Under the pieces are notes generated by a model, which was given only the letters and a program-made list of their open reading frames with translations, searched no databases and was not told where the DNA came from. From Thermohalobaculum sp039816045 (lineage in GTDB: Bacteria; Pseudomonadota; Alphaproteobacteria; Rhodobacterales; Rhodobacteraceae), in assembly GCA_039816045.1 (NCBI GenBank), contig JBCBYB010000003.1:62001-126000 (forward strand): a stretch of DNA of 64,000 nt. Direction: 5' to 3'. Both the position numbers and the translations under genes were made by a program. Numbering within the stretch: the first letter of the stretch is position 1; the number at the start of each line of letters is the position of its first letter. Positions 46,448-55,231 of the stretch are shown piece by piece.

Positions 46448-47608
46448 TTAAGACCCGCCTTGTCGAACAGGCTCTGCGCTGAGCAGTCCCGTGAGAAAGG
46501 GCCGGCGGGTGCGATGGGTCCGGATGTTGTGGAACCCGGCCTCGGTCAGCATTGCCGACAGTCGCGCCGCCGAGCGCGGCCGGCCATGGGTCATCGCCAT
46601 GATATAGAAGCCGAAATAGGCATCCCCGACGCGTGGCGCGCCCGGGGTCTCGGCCATCGGTTCGGCCAGCAGGAGCCGTCCGCCGGGTGCCACAACCCCC
46701 CGCGCGCGGGCGAGCAGGCGCAGCGCCGCCTCGTCATCATGGTCGTAAATCACGCGTACGAGGGAGACGAGATCCGCCCCCTCCGGCAGCGGATCGGCAA
46801 AGAAATCACCGCCACGAGCCGATGCCCGGTCCGCAAGGCCCTCGTCGGCAAAGCGAGTCTCAGCCTCCGCCGCCACGGCGGGCAGATCGAACAGGGTCAG
46901 ACGCAGATGCCGGGCCTTTGAACCGACCGCCCGCAGGAAGGTGCCGTCGCCCCCGCCGATATCGAGATGGTGGCGATGGCGGCGGAAGTTGTAGCTCGCC
47001 AGCACCTCCGCCGAGACCATCGCCTGGGTCGCCGCCATGAGGCGCGTATAGGGCGCGGTCTCCCCGGGCTGGAGGGCATTGGTCCGCACCCCGCCGACAT
47101 AGCCCCAATAGCGCGCGAGCTCCGGCGCGGTCTCGCCCCGCAGCAAGGCGACCGGATCGGAGAGGTCTCGGTACAAAAGCGCATGGTGGCGGATCATCTC
47201 GGCCACCCCCGGCGCCCCGAGCAGCGCTGCCCCGAGCTGACCGAGTCGCCAATGCGCACCGTCCTGCGCCACGAGGCCGAGCGACGCCGCGGCCGCCATC
47301 AACCGCTCTGCCGGCTCGGGCGCGAGCCCCGTCGCCGCAGCGATCTGGTCTGTGGTCTGGGGAGACTGGGCCAGCCGCTCAGGGATTTCGAGCTCCACCA
47401 CCGCGTGCAGCACCTGAGAATAGACGAACCCTGCGGTCAGATCGAAGAGCTCAAGCGCCCTACGCCGCGCGATCCCACGCGTGAGCGGAAAACCCGCCGC
47501 CCAATCCTGGAAGGCCGGGCGAGCGATCATCCGGTCCCGCCAAGCGAGGAACCGCGCGCGCAAGCCCCGCGGCGCGGGCTCCGGCAGGGCTGGGGGCGTT
47601 CCGTCCAT
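46448..47608 (-). CDS. crtF: Hydroxyneurosporene-O-methyltransferase
   Basis: This 386-residue SAM-dependent enzyme methylates the 1-hydroxyl of demethylspheroidene. Dimerisation helices in the N-terminal half, the SAM motif HHLDIGGGDGTFLRAVGSKA and the catalytic region SLVRVIYDHDDEAALRLLAR are present. The ATG at 47608 shares a base with the crtE stop (TGATG). A longer frame upstream lies in crtE. Confidence 0.95.
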   Translation of the reverse strand: MDGTPPALPEPAPRGLRARFLAWRDRMIARPAFQDWAAGFPLTRGIARRRALELFDLTAGFVYSQVLHAVVELEIPERLAQSPQTTDQIAAATGLAPEPAERLMAAAASLGLVAQDGAHWRLGQLGAALLGAPGVAEMIRHHALLYRDLSDPVALLRGETAPELARYWGYVGGVRTNALQPGETAPYTRLMAATQAMVSAEVLASYNFRRHRHHLDIGGGDGTFLRAVGSKARHLRLTLFDLPAVAAEAETRFADEGLADRASARGGDFFADPLPEGADLVSLVRVIYDHDDEAALRLLARARGVVAPGGRLLLAEPMAETPGAPRVGDAYFGFYIMAMTHGRPRSAARLSAMLTEAGFHNIRTHRTRRPFLTGLLSAEPVRQGGS

Positions 47609-48495
47609 CAAGCGACGCCGACCTCGGCGAGCGCACGGCGCGGTGTCAGCCGTTTCGCCTGGATCTGGACGAGCATGCGCAGCTCCTCTTCTCCGCGGCA
47701 GGCGGGGATGGAGGCGCTGGCCTCCCCGAGAAGAGCTTCGAGCCGGGCCACCGCCCCGCCGATGCCAAGCCGAGTGACCGCGTTCGGGCGGTCGTGCAGA
47801 TCGTCCTGCCCCGCCGGTTTGCCGAGTTCCTCCGGCGTGCAAAGGGCGTCGCGCAGGTCGTCGGCCACCTGATAGGCCTCGCCAAGGCGGTCTCCGAGGG
47901 TGCGCCACGGCGTCGGGTCAGCCCCCGCGGCCAAGGCGCCCATGCGGGTCGCGGCCACGAACAATGCCCCGGTTTTCGCGCGGTGATAGGGGCCGAGGCG
48001 GATCTCGGGCTCACTCTCCCAGGCCTGGCCCGCCACGATCCCGCCGGGCAGACCGGTCGCCCGCGACAGGGACCCGATCAGCGCCGCCAGCCGGTGCGGT
48101 GCCTCGGCCCCCGCCGCGGCGGAGGCATGGGCCAGCACCTCGAAGGCCATCACGATCATCGCATCGCCCGCCAGAAGCGCCAGCGGCTCCCCAAATGCGC
48201 AATGCACCGTCGCCTTGCCGCGCCGCGTGTCGGCATCGTCGAAACAAGGCAGGTCATCGTGCACGAGCGAGGCGCAATGCATCAGCTCGATCGCTACGCC
48301 GGCCGCATCGGACAGCGCCGGACGGTCGTCGCCGCAGGCCCGCGCGACGGCCAAAGCCAGCTGCGGGCGCACCCGCGCGCCACCCGGAAACAGCGCATGG
48401 CGCAGCGCAGCGCAGAGCCGCCGCGGCGCATCGCCAGCGGCTGCGCGGGTCAGAGCCGCCTCCAGTGCACGGTCGATCCTCGTCATCGTGTCCAT
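47608..48495 (-). CDS. crtE: Geranylgeranyl diphosphate synthase
   Basis: This 295-residue trans-prenyl synthase supplies GGPP to phytoene and to BchG. The first Asp-rich motif is SLVHDDLPCFDDADTRRGK, the second GEAYQVADDLRDAL. The start follows GGGAGGA. It is divergent from crtD. Confidence 0.95.
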   Translation of the reverse strand: MDTMTRIDRALEAALTRAAAGDAPRRLCAALRHALFPGGARVRPQLALAVARACGDDRPALSDAAGVAIELMHCASLVHDDLPCFDDADTRRGKATVHCAFGEPLALLAGDAMIVMAFEVLAHASAAAGAEAPHRLAALIGSLSRATGLPGGIVAGQAWESEPEIRLGPYHRAKTGALFVAATRMGALAAGADPTPWRTLGDRLGEAYQVADDLRDALCTPEELGKPAGQDDLHDRPNAVTRLGIGGAVARLEALLGEASASIPACRGEEELRMLVQIQAKRLTPRRALAEVGVA

Positions 48496-48551
48496 GGGGG
48501 TCCTCCCGCGGCCGCGCCGCTATGGTTGTAAACGTAGATTGCTTTCTCTAC

Positions 48552-48569
48552 TGTCAATCTATGTGGACA
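48552..48569. promoter_or_regulatory. PpsR-type operator between crtE and crtD
   Basis: TGTCAATCTATGTGGACA fits TGT-N12-ACA with a weaker inner right arm. A lone left half (TGTAAA, 48528) lies 24 bp away. The region serves both crtE and crtD. Confidence 0.7.
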
Positions 48570-48635
48570 CAAGCGGGGCGGACTGTCAACGCGAACCGAC
48601 AGGAGAGCAGACGCCCGGCCAAGCGGAGAGAGGCC

Positions 48636-50258
48636 ATGCGGGTTGCCATCATCGGCGCCGGGCTCGGCGGACTGACCGCAGCGGCGGAGCTCGCCCATGC
48701 GGGGGCGGAGGTCCATCTCTTCGAAGCGGCGGACGCGCCGGGCGGCAAGGCGCGCCAGGTGCCCGCGGGCGGCCGGATGGTCGATGCGGGGCCGACGGTG
48801 CTGACCATGTCTTGGGTGTTTGAAGCACTCTTTGATGCGCTCGACGAACGGCTGGCCGACCATGTGGACATGCGCCCGGCGGAGATCCTCGCGCGGCACT
48901 ACTGGCCGGATGGCTCGGCGCTCGATCTCTTTGCCGATCCTGCGGCGTCTGAGGCGGCGATTGCGGCCTTCGCGGGTGGTGAGGAGGCGGCGCGCTTCGC
49001 GGCCTTCTCGGCACGGGCCGAGCGGATCTATCGCGCGCTTGCGCCGGTGTTCATCGAGGCGGCAAAGCCCACGGCGCTGGGGGCTGCCCGCGGGGTCGGG
49101 CTCTCACCGCGTGTGCTGGCGGACCTCGCCCCCTGGAACAGTCTCTGGTCAGCCCTCGGGCGCGAGCTGCGCGACCCACGGCTGATCCAGCTTTTCGGAC
49201 GCTACGCGACCTATGTCGGGGGATCCCCCTTTGCCTCCCCTGCCCTCCTGATGCTGATCTGGCATGTGGAGGCGGCGGGCGTTTGGCGGATCGAGGGCGG
49301 CATCCATGCGATGGCCCGAGCGCTCGCCCGAATCGCAGAGGCCCAGGGTGCCACGATCACCTACGGCGCCCGAGTCGCCGAGATCACCACCGGCGGTGGC
49401 CGCGCCACGGGACTGCGCCTCGAGGACGGACGGCGGATTGCGGCGGACGCGGTGGTGTTCAACGGGGACCCGTCGGCGCTCGGCACCGGGCTTCTCGAGG
49501 GCGCACGCGTCGCCACGCGCCCGGTCCCGCCGCACCAACGCTCGCACTCCGCGCTGACCTTCACCGCGCTCGCCCGCCCATCCGGACGGCCCCTCGCCCA
49601 CCACACGGTCGTCTTCGGCAGCGACTACCGCGGCGAGTTCGACGCCATTGCGCGCGGCCACCTGCCGCCCGAGCCCACCACCTATTTCTGTGCCGAGGAC
49701 CGCGCGCGCACTGCCTCGATCGGCCCGGAACGGCTCTTTGCGATCATCAACGCGCCGGCCACCGGCGACACCCGACCCCTGCCCCAGGAGGAGATCGACC
49801 GATGCCTCACGAGCATGCACCGCCTGCTGAGTCGCTCACAACTGGCGTTGAACCTGATGCCGGAGACGGTGACAGTGACCGCACCACAGGACTACGAGCG
49901 GATGTTTCCGGGGAGCGGGGGCGCCCTCTACGGCCTGAGCCCGCACGGCGCGATCGCGGGGTTGAAGCGCCCGGGCGCGCGGAGCCGGCTGCCGGGGCTC
50001 TATCTGGCGGGGGGCGCGGTGCATCCGGGCGCGGGCGTGCCGATGGCGACCCTCTCGGGACGGCAAGCCGCGACAGCGCTGATGGCGGACCGCGGTTCGA
50101 TGTCCCCGTCGCGCCCGGCGGCTATGCTTGGTGGTATCTCGACGGCATCGCGGACGACGGCGCCCATGCGGTCTCCATCATCCTCTTCGTCGGCTCCGTC
50201 TTCTCGCCCTACTACGCCTGGCGGGGCCGCACCGCGCCCGAAGATCACTGCACCCTGA
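48636..50258 (+). CDS. crtD: Hydroxyneurosporene/methoxyneurosporene desaturase
   Basis: This 540-residue FAD desaturase begins MRVAIIGAGLGGLTAAAELA. PGGKARQVPAGGRMVDAGPT and LYLAGGAVHPGAGVPMATLS near residues 455-475 are family hallmarks. It is longer than usual: beyond about residue 482 the frame runs 59 more codons over the start of the crtC frame and the product becomes Ser/Pro/Thr-rich, probably without function. A good GGAGAGAGG precedes the start. Confidence 0.93.
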   Translation: MRVAIIGAGLGGLTAAAELAHAGAEVHLFEAADAPGGKARQVPAGGRMVDAGPTVLTMSWVFEALFDALDERLADHVDMRPAEILARHYWPDGSALDLFADPAASEAAIAAFAGGEEAARFAAFSARAERIYRALAPVFIEAAKPTALGAARGVGLSPRVLADLAPWNSLWSALGRELRDPRLIQLFGRYATYVGGSPFASPALLMLIWHVEAAGVWRIEGGIHAMARALARIAEAQGATITYGARVAEITTGGGRATGLRLEDGRRIAADAVVFNGDPSALGTGLLEGARVATRPVPPHQRSHSALTFTALARPSGRPLAHHTVVFGSDYRGEFDAIARGHLPPEPTTYFCAEDRARTASIGPERLFAIINAPATGDTRPLPQEEIDRCLTSMHRLLSRSQLALNLMPETVTVTAPQDYERMFPGSGGALYGLSPHGAIAGLKRPGARSRLPGLYLAGGAVHPGAGVPMATLSGRQAATALMADRGSMSPSRPAAMLGGISTASRTTAPMRSPSSSSSAPSSRPTTPGGAAPRPKITAP

Positions 50259-51010
50259 ACGTCGCCCTCTATGGGCGACCCTCGCGCTGGACGATGACCG
50301 AACGGGGTGCGGGGACCGCACGGCGCTCGGCGGGCGAGTTTCAGGTCGGCCCGAGCCGCGTCACCTGGGACGGCGCCGCGATGGTCGTCGAGATCGACGA
50401 GACCGCGGTGCCGCACCTCTCACCAGTGCGCGGAGTGGTGCGGATCGAGCCGGAGGCGTTGACCTCCTATGGCGCGGCCTTGGATGCGGGCGGGCATCAC
50501 CACTGGCGCCCTTATGCGCCGCTCTCACGGGTGAGTGTGGACCTGGAGCGACCCAAGCTGCGCTGGCAGGGGCACGGCTACCTCGATGCCAATTTCGGCG
50601 CGCGCCCGCTGGAGGCGGATTTCGTCCACTGGAACTGGTCGCGCTCCCGGATCGGCGACACCGCGCGCATCTTCTATGAGGCAGACCGGCGAGACGGCAC
50701 CCCGCTCGCCCTCAACCTGCGCGCCGAGACCGATGGAAGCGTGACCGAACTCGGCACCCCACCGCCCGATGCGCCACTGCCCGGCACTCTCTGGCGCGTC
50801 CGCCGCCGCACGCGCTCCGAAGGACCCGCGCGCCTCGTGCGTAGCCTCGAGGACGCGCCCTTCTACAGCCGCGCGATGCTTGAGACGCAGCTCGACGGGC
50901 AGCGCGCGGAAACGGTGCACGAAGCCCTCGACCTCGACCGCTTCTCCGCACGCTGGGTCAAGGCGCTCCTGCCCTGGCGGATGCCACGGGCCACTTGGTG
51001 GGGCGGATAA
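50081..51010 (+). CDS. crtC: Hydroxyneurosporene synthase CrtC, start unresolved
   Basis: The frame encodes a CrtC hydratase (about 305 residues): GGPRFDVPVAPGGYAWWYLD, ILFVGSVFSPYYAWRGR, the mid HHHWRPYAPLSRVSVDL and DANFGARPLEADFVHWNWSR, and final RFSARWVKALLPWRMPR. It adds water to the C1,2 bond of neurosporene-type carotenoids. No ATG, GTG or TTG occurs in frame near the expected start. The nearest upstream ATG is at 49802, 93 codons inside crtD; the next downstream one (MTERG) lies within the domain. A -1 shift from the crtD frame would enter this frame. The left coordinate given is where family-like sequence begins, not a start codon. Confidence 0.85.
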   Translation, partial: DGGPRFDVPVAPGGYAWWYLDGIADDGAHAVSIILFVGSVFSPYYAWRGRTAPEDHCTLNVALYGRPSRWTMTERGAGTARRSAGEFQVGPSRVTWDGAAMVVEIDETAVPHLSPVRGVVRIEPEALTSYGAALDAGGHHHWRPYAPLSRVSVDLERPKLRWQGHGYLDANFGARPLEADFVHWNWSRSRIGDTARIFYEADRRDGTPLALNLRAETDGSVTELGTPPPDAPLPGTLWRVRRRTRSEGPARLVRSLEDAPFYSRAMLETQLDGQRAETVHEALDLDRFSARWVKALLPWRMPRATWWGG

Positions 51011-51109
51011 GGCCCTGCTTTGGGCCCTCCGAGGCCGATGGGGCGCGTGACGGGGTCAACCGGGTGCACGATCTCCAGGGTGGGTGGGGCCTCGGAGCGC
51101 CCGAAGCGC

Positions 51110-51301
51110 TCACCCCTCGCCCGCATCCCGCTCGGGCGCGTCCGCAGCCAGGCTTGAGGGCTGCTTCGCCGCCTCCGGATCGCGCTTGCAGGCCCGGATC
51201 TGCCCGCGCGCAAACCAGATAAGCCCGCCAAACACCAGCAACATCTCCAGAAAGACCAGCATCTCATAGGAGATGAACGGCTCCAGCTCATAGATCTTCA
51301 T
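51110..51301 (-). CDS. Small membrane protein downstream of tspO
   Basis: This 63-residue protein has one N-terminal membrane helix (SYEMLVFLEMLLVFGGLIWF) and a hydrophilic C-terminal tail. It begins 3 bp after the tspO stop, so it is likely the last gene of crtA-I-B-tspO. No family recognised. A 10-bp inverted repeat (51027-51036 with 51088-51097) lies between it and crtC. Confidence 0.65.
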   Translation of the reverse strand: MKIYELEPFISYEMLVFLEMLLVFGGLIWFARGQIRACKRDPEAAKQPSSLAADAPERDAGEG

Positions 51302-51304
51302 GGT

Positions 51305-51790
51305 TCAGACCGCGAGCTTGTGCGCGTCTGGGTTCAGCTTCCAAACCGTATAGTTCAGCGCCGCCGCAATGCTCACCCAGATCAGATAGGGCACCATCAA
51401 CCCAGCCGCGATCCCGCTGATCGGCCAGAACGCCACGATCGTCGCCGCGATCGAAATCCACATGCCCGACACGACGACCATGCCGAGATCCATACGCTTC
51501 AACCCGAAGAACACCGGCGACCAGAGCGCGTTCAGCGCCAGTTGCAGCGCCCAAAGCACCAGCGGCAGCGTCGCCGCCCCCGGCTCCGCCACCGACCAGA
51601 CAATCCAGCCCGCCGCGGCGATCATGCCGTACATCAGCGTCCACACCACCGGGAACGCCCAATTCGGCGGCACCCAGGAAGGCTTCTCCAGCGCCGCATA
51701 CCATTTCCCGGGCCCAAAGAACGCCCCCGTCATGGCAGCCGCAAAGCAGGCCGCGATGAACACGAACAGCGACAGCGAAAATTCCGGCAT
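51305..51790 (-). CDS. tspO: TspO tryptophan-rich sensory protein
   Basis: This 161-residue membrane protein has five helices and TspO/MBR features: FFGPGKWYAALEKPSWVPPN, WTLMYGMIAAAGWIVW and LQLALNALWSPVFFGLKRM. TspO binds porphyrins and down-tunes photosynthesis genes with oxygen in Rhodobacter. It lies between crtB and a small ORF, its usual carotenoid-cluster site. Confidence 0.95.
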   Translation of the reverse strand: MPEFSLSLFVFIAACFAAAMTGAFFGPGKWYAALEKPSWVPPNWAFPVVWTLMYGMIAAAGWIVWSVAEPGAATLPLVLWALQLALNALWSPVFFGLKRMDLGMVVVSGMWISIAATIVAFWPISGIAAGLMVPYLIWVSIAAALNYTVWKLNPDAHKLAV

Positions 51791-51820
51791 CAGGCTCCTC
51801 CGGCTCCTCTTTGCCCTTAG

Positions 51821-52864
51821 TTAGGTGCGAGAGGCGCTCTGGTCCAAGCGGCGGCGTGCCTCGAGCTGCGCCATGATGTCGATGAAGCTCTCGGTCCGGT
51901 CGGCCCAGCTCTTCTGTTCCGGCACCACATGGGCGGCGGCATCGACCAAATACCGGGTCTCCTCCAGGGCCGGTTTCGGCAGCGCCCATGCCCGCGGTAA
52001 GGGCAGCGCCGCCGCCCCCAGCGCCCGGGCCACGATCAGCCGCTTGCGTGCCTTGGAGACCACGGCCCGGCGGGTGATGTCATAACCGTTGCGGGCCACC
52101 TGGGCGCCAATCTCCGCATAGAGAAAGCGCGCGGCGAACATCGCCGGACGGCAATCGGCGGGCAGGCGTGCGAGCCCGGCCTCCGAGCGCTCATAGAGCA
52201 TCCGCGCATGCTCCAGAAGCCGGCGCAGCACGGCGGTCACTTCGGCTGAGGGTTTCGGGTCGGCGATCAGCGCTTCGGGGTCGATCCCGGCCTCCGCCAG
52301 CCAGTCGAGCGGGAGATAGACCCTCCCCCGGCCCGCATCCTCGCCCACATCGCGCGCGATGTTGGTGAGCTGCATCGCGACCCCGAGATCGCAAGCGCGC
52401 GACAGCATCGGCGCCGAGCGCTCGCCCAGCAGCACGGCCATCATCCCGCCCACGGCCCCGGCAACTCGGGCCGCGTAGTCGGTGAGCGCGGACAGCGTCG
52501 CATAGCGCCGCCCCTCCGCATCCCAGGCCAGCCCCTCGATCAAGGCCTCTGGGAGCGTGCGGGGCAGCTCGAACGCCTCGACCGTGCGGGCAAAAGCCCG
52601 GTCCGCGGGCACATCCAGCGGGCGTCCCTGATAGGCACGGTCCAACCGGCAACGCAGCCTTGCCACGGCGTCGTCGAGAGGCAGATCCGTCTCGTCCACC
52701 GCATCATCCGCAAGCCGACAGAAGGCATAGACCGCATGGGCGGGCTGGCGCAGACGCACCGGCAGGAACCGTCCAGCCTGGTGGAAAGAGTGCGAGCCGT
52801 GGCGGATCGCCTCGGCACAGGCGTCGAAATCGGCGAGCGCGGCTTCAGACCAGTTCGGACGCAT
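51821..52864 (-). CDS. crtB: Phytoene synthase
   Basis: This 347-residue enzyme joins two GGPP into phytoene. Asp motifs are RLADDAVDETDLPLDD and MQLTNIARDVGEDAGRGRVY. The ATG at 52864 lies within the crtI end (20-bp overlap); the longer upstream frame is inside crtI. Confidence 0.96.
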   Translation of the reverse strand: MRPNWSEAALADFDACAEAIRHGSHSFHQAGRFLPVRLRQPAHAVYAFCRLADDAVDETDLPLDDAVARLRCRLDRAYQGRPLDVPADRAFARTVEAFELPRTLPEALIEGLAWDAEGRRYATLSALTDYAARVAGAVGGMMAVLLGERSAPMLSRACDLGVAMQLTNIARDVGEDAGRGRVYLPLDWLAEAGIDPEALIADPKPSAEVTAVLRRLLEHARMLYERSEAGLARLPADCRPAMFAARFLYAEIGAQVARNGYDITRRAVVSKARKRLIVARALGAAALPLPRAWALPKPALEETRYLVDAAAHVVPEQKSWADRTESFIDIMAQLEARRRLDQSASRT

Positions 52865-54401
52865 GGGGCACCAGTTGATCGAGAAGCCGGGCTGAGGTGA
52901 CAACCCCCGGCAGGCCAGCGCCCGGATGGGTGCCTGCGCCGACGAGGTAGAGACCCTCCACCTCCTCGGAGCGGTTGTGCGGCCGGAACCACGCGCTCTG
53001 GAACAGACGCGGCTCCAGCGCAAATCCCGCGCCATGGGGCGAGCGGTAGCGGTCGCGGAAGTCGAGCGGCGTCATGATCCGCTCGGACACGATATGGTTG
53101 CCGAGGCCCGGCAGCACGGTCTCCTCGAGCCGGTTCAGCACCAGCGTCCGGTGGCGCTCGCGCTCGGCCTCCCAGTCGTGGCCAAAGCCGAGATGGGGCA
53201 CCGGCACCAGCGCATAGAACGCATCCCGCCCTGGCGGCGCGACGGACGGATCGGTCGCGGTCGGGCGATGGAGATAGATCGAGGGGTCGTCCGCCAGCCG
53301 CCCGCGCCGGAAGATGTCCTTGATCAGCTCGCCATAGCGCGGACCCATCAGGATCGTGTGGTGGGGCACGTCGGTCCACTGCCGGTCGGTGCCGAAATAC
53401 CAGACGAAGAGGCTCATCGAGTAGTGCTGCTTCTTCAGCGCCTTGTCCGACCAGCGCTTGCGGTGATGGCGGCGCAGCAGGTGGCTGTAGGTCCAAGCGG
53501 CGTCCGCGCCCGAGATCACCACATCCGCCGTGCGCTCGGTCCCGCCGGTGGTTCGCACACCTCGCACGCGCCCGTCACGCACCAGGATCTCGTCGGTCTC
53601 GATGCCGTAGTGGATCGCGCCCCCTTGCGCCTCCACCAGCTCCGCCAGCGCCCGTGCCAGCGCATTGGTGCCGCCCATCGCATAGTGCACGCCGAACGCG
53701 CTCTCGAGATAGCTCACCAGGCAGTACATCGACGTCACCCGGAGCGGATCGCCCCCGATGAACAGCGGGTGGAAGCTGAGCGCCGCGCGCAGATGCGGAT
53801 GGCGCAGTTTCGCGCAGGCCTCACCATAGACGGAACGGTCGGCCCGCAGCCGTGCCAGATCGGGCAGCCAGGGCGCCATGTCCTGGACCCGGTTGAAGGG
53901 GATCATGCCCATCCCCTCGAACCCGATCCGGTATTTCTCCTCGGCGCCTTTCATGAACCGCTCGAACCCGGGTAGATCGCGCGGGCTGATCCGGTTCACC
54001 TCGGCGCGCATCGCCTCGCGGTCGGAACTGGCGGTGAAGGTCTCTCCGTCGTCGAAGCGGATGGTGTAGAAGGGCTCGAGCGCGCGCAGCTCCAGATGAT
54101 CGTCCATTCGCTTGCCGCAAATCCCAAAGAGCTCCTCGAACAGCTGCGGCACCGTGACGATGGTGGGACCCGCGTCGAAGACGAACCCGTCCTGGCGGAA
54201 CGCCGTGCCCCGCCCACCGGGGGTGTCGAGCTTCTCCAGCACGCTCACCCGGTAGCCGCGGGCGCCGAGCCGGATGGCCGCCGCAAGCCCCCCGAAGCCG
54301 GCGCCGATGACAATCGCATGGGGCCGCCGCTCACCGAGCCCCGCTGGGGGCGTTCGGCTGAGCTTTCCTGCGTCGAATGGCGCTCGGGTTTGTGTCAGCA
54401 T
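52845..54401 (-). CDS. crtI: Phytoene desaturase
   Basis: This 518-residue desaturase converts phytoene to neurosporene/lycopene-level products. The FAD motif is AIVIGAGFGGLAAAIRLGAR; LEKLDTPGGRGTAFRQDGFV, and near the end LYLVGAGTHPGAGLPGVVTS. It starts 18 bp after crtA; no Shine-Dalgarno is evident and the ATG sits in the loop of an inverted repeat. Confidence 0.96.
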   Translation of the reverse strand: MLTQTRAPFDAGKLSRTPPAGLGERRPHAIVIGAGFGGLAAAIRLGARGYRVSVLEKLDTPGGRGTAFRQDGFVFDAGPTIVTVPQLFEELFGICGKRMDDHLELRALEPFYTIRFDDGETFTASSDREAMRAEVNRISPRDLPGFERFMKGAEEKYRIGFEGMGMIPFNRVQDMAPWLPDLARLRADRSVYGEACAKLRHPHLRAALSFHPLFIGGDPLRVTSMYCLVSYLESAFGVHYAMGGTNALARALAELVEAQGGAIHYGIETDEILVRDGRVRGVRTTGGTERTADVVISGADAAWTYSHLLRRHHRKRWSDKALKKQHYSMSLFVWYFGTDRQWTDVPHHTILMGPRYGELIKDIFRRGRLADDPSIYLHRPTATDPSVAPPGRDAFYALVPVPHLGFGHDWEAERERHRTLVLNRLEETVLPGLGNHIVSERIMTPLDFRDRYRSPHGAGFALEPRLFQSAWFRPHNRSEEVEGLYLVGAGTHPGAGLPGVVTSARLLDQLVPHASELV

Positions 54402-54423
54402 AAACTGACAGTAGCAGTGTCAG
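54393..54423 (-). promoter_or_regulatory. Three-arm inverted repeat at the crtA-crtI junction
   Basis: Arms TGTCAG (54393), CTGACA (54405) and TGTCAG (54418) alternate. The first two form the palindrome TGTCAGCATAAACTGACA (TGT-N12-ACA) across the crtI ATG (54401-54399); the third covers the crtA TGA. In mRNA the middle arm could pair with either neighbour. Confidence 0.75.
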
Positions 54424-55187
54424 GCAATTCCAGCAAGCGAGACAGTGGCCGGGGCGGACTCTTTCTCGCGTGGGGCAGGAAACGGCATTGGCCGGCAGGT
54501 GGCGAGCGGGTCGGCCCCCTCCCACGTCCCCTCCGCTCCCAGCACCCGGAACCGGGCGAACAATTCCTCCGAAAACCAGGCGCGCTCACGGGCATGGCGA
54601 GCCGCGTCGCGGTGATAGGGATGGCGGTAAGCGAACTGCTTCATCGCCTCGAGATCCGACCAGATCGAGAAGGTCACCTGGCGCAGATACGGCACCTCGC
54701 CCATGCCGCGTTTGAAGAGAATGGCGGGTTCCTCGGCCGTGCGCGCATCGATATCCGGGGCACCGCGCCAGAAGGCCGCAGCCTTCCAGGGCTTGATGCT
54801 GGCACGGGTCAGGATCGCAAAAGGCGCCTCAAGCGGAGCCTCGACGGGCTCGAACGGCGCACGACCGTCCCAACGGCCCCGAACGCTGACAGTGGCGAGC
54901 CGCACGGTCCAGTTCTCGGCGGCGCGGGCGCGGTATTGGCGGAGAACCGGGCTGGCGGCGAGACCTTCTTGGGCGCTGGCGTCCGACGGCCAGGTCGCCA
55001 GGATCGCGTAAACGCCAAAGTTGGGACGCGCGCGAAAACTCTCTCCGCCGCCGGTGCCGAAGAGCTTCCAAAACCCGATCTCGCGCTCCGCCGCCAACGC
55101 GCGCCGGGCCAGCCCCATCTGCGAAAACGCCCAAAGCCGGGCTGCGGCGCTGTCGAAGCGAAAGACCGAAAGGCTGGTGACCTGCAT
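54420..55187 (-). CDS. crtA: Spheroidene monooxygenase
   Basis: This 255-residue haem-dependent oxygenase family protein introduces the keto group giving spheroidenone. Typical are VTSLSVFRFDSAAARLWAFS, GFWKLFGTGGGESFRARPNF and QVTFSIWSDLEAMKQFAYRH with conserved His in HPYHRDAARHARE. It is first in the minus-strand carotenoid unit, with a perfect operator 45 bp upstream. Confidence 0.95.
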   Translation of the reverse strand: MQVTSLSVFRFDSAAARLWAFSQMGLARRALAAEREIGFWKLFGTGGGESFRARPNFGVYAILATWPSDASAQEGLAASPVLRQYRARAAENWTVRLATVSVRGRWDGRAPFEPVEAPLEAPFAILTRASIKPWKAAAFWRGAPDIDARTAEEPAILFKRGMGEVPYLRQVTFSIWSDLEAMKQFAYRHPYHRDAARHARERAWFSEELFARFRVLGAEGTWEGADPLATCRPMPFPAPREKESAPATVSLAGIA

Positions 55188-55231
55188 GGCGCCCTCCTAG
55201 AGGACATGAGACTGCCGTGCGCCTCCAGGAA

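Noticed and set aside
50081..50258. Classic slippery heptamer for -1 frameshifting in the crtD/crtC overlap
   Set aside because: I looked for X-XXY-YYZ in the crtD frame and found no good example, so programmed frameshifting is only one option.
49802..51010. crtC starting at the ATG at 49802
   Set aside because: This would add 93 residues that are out-of-frame crtD sequence with no protein-like character.
51027..51097. 10-bp inverted repeat after crtC as a terminator
   Set aside because: The arms CTCCGAGGCC/GGCCTCGGAG are 51 bp apart and no T-run follows; too weak to call.
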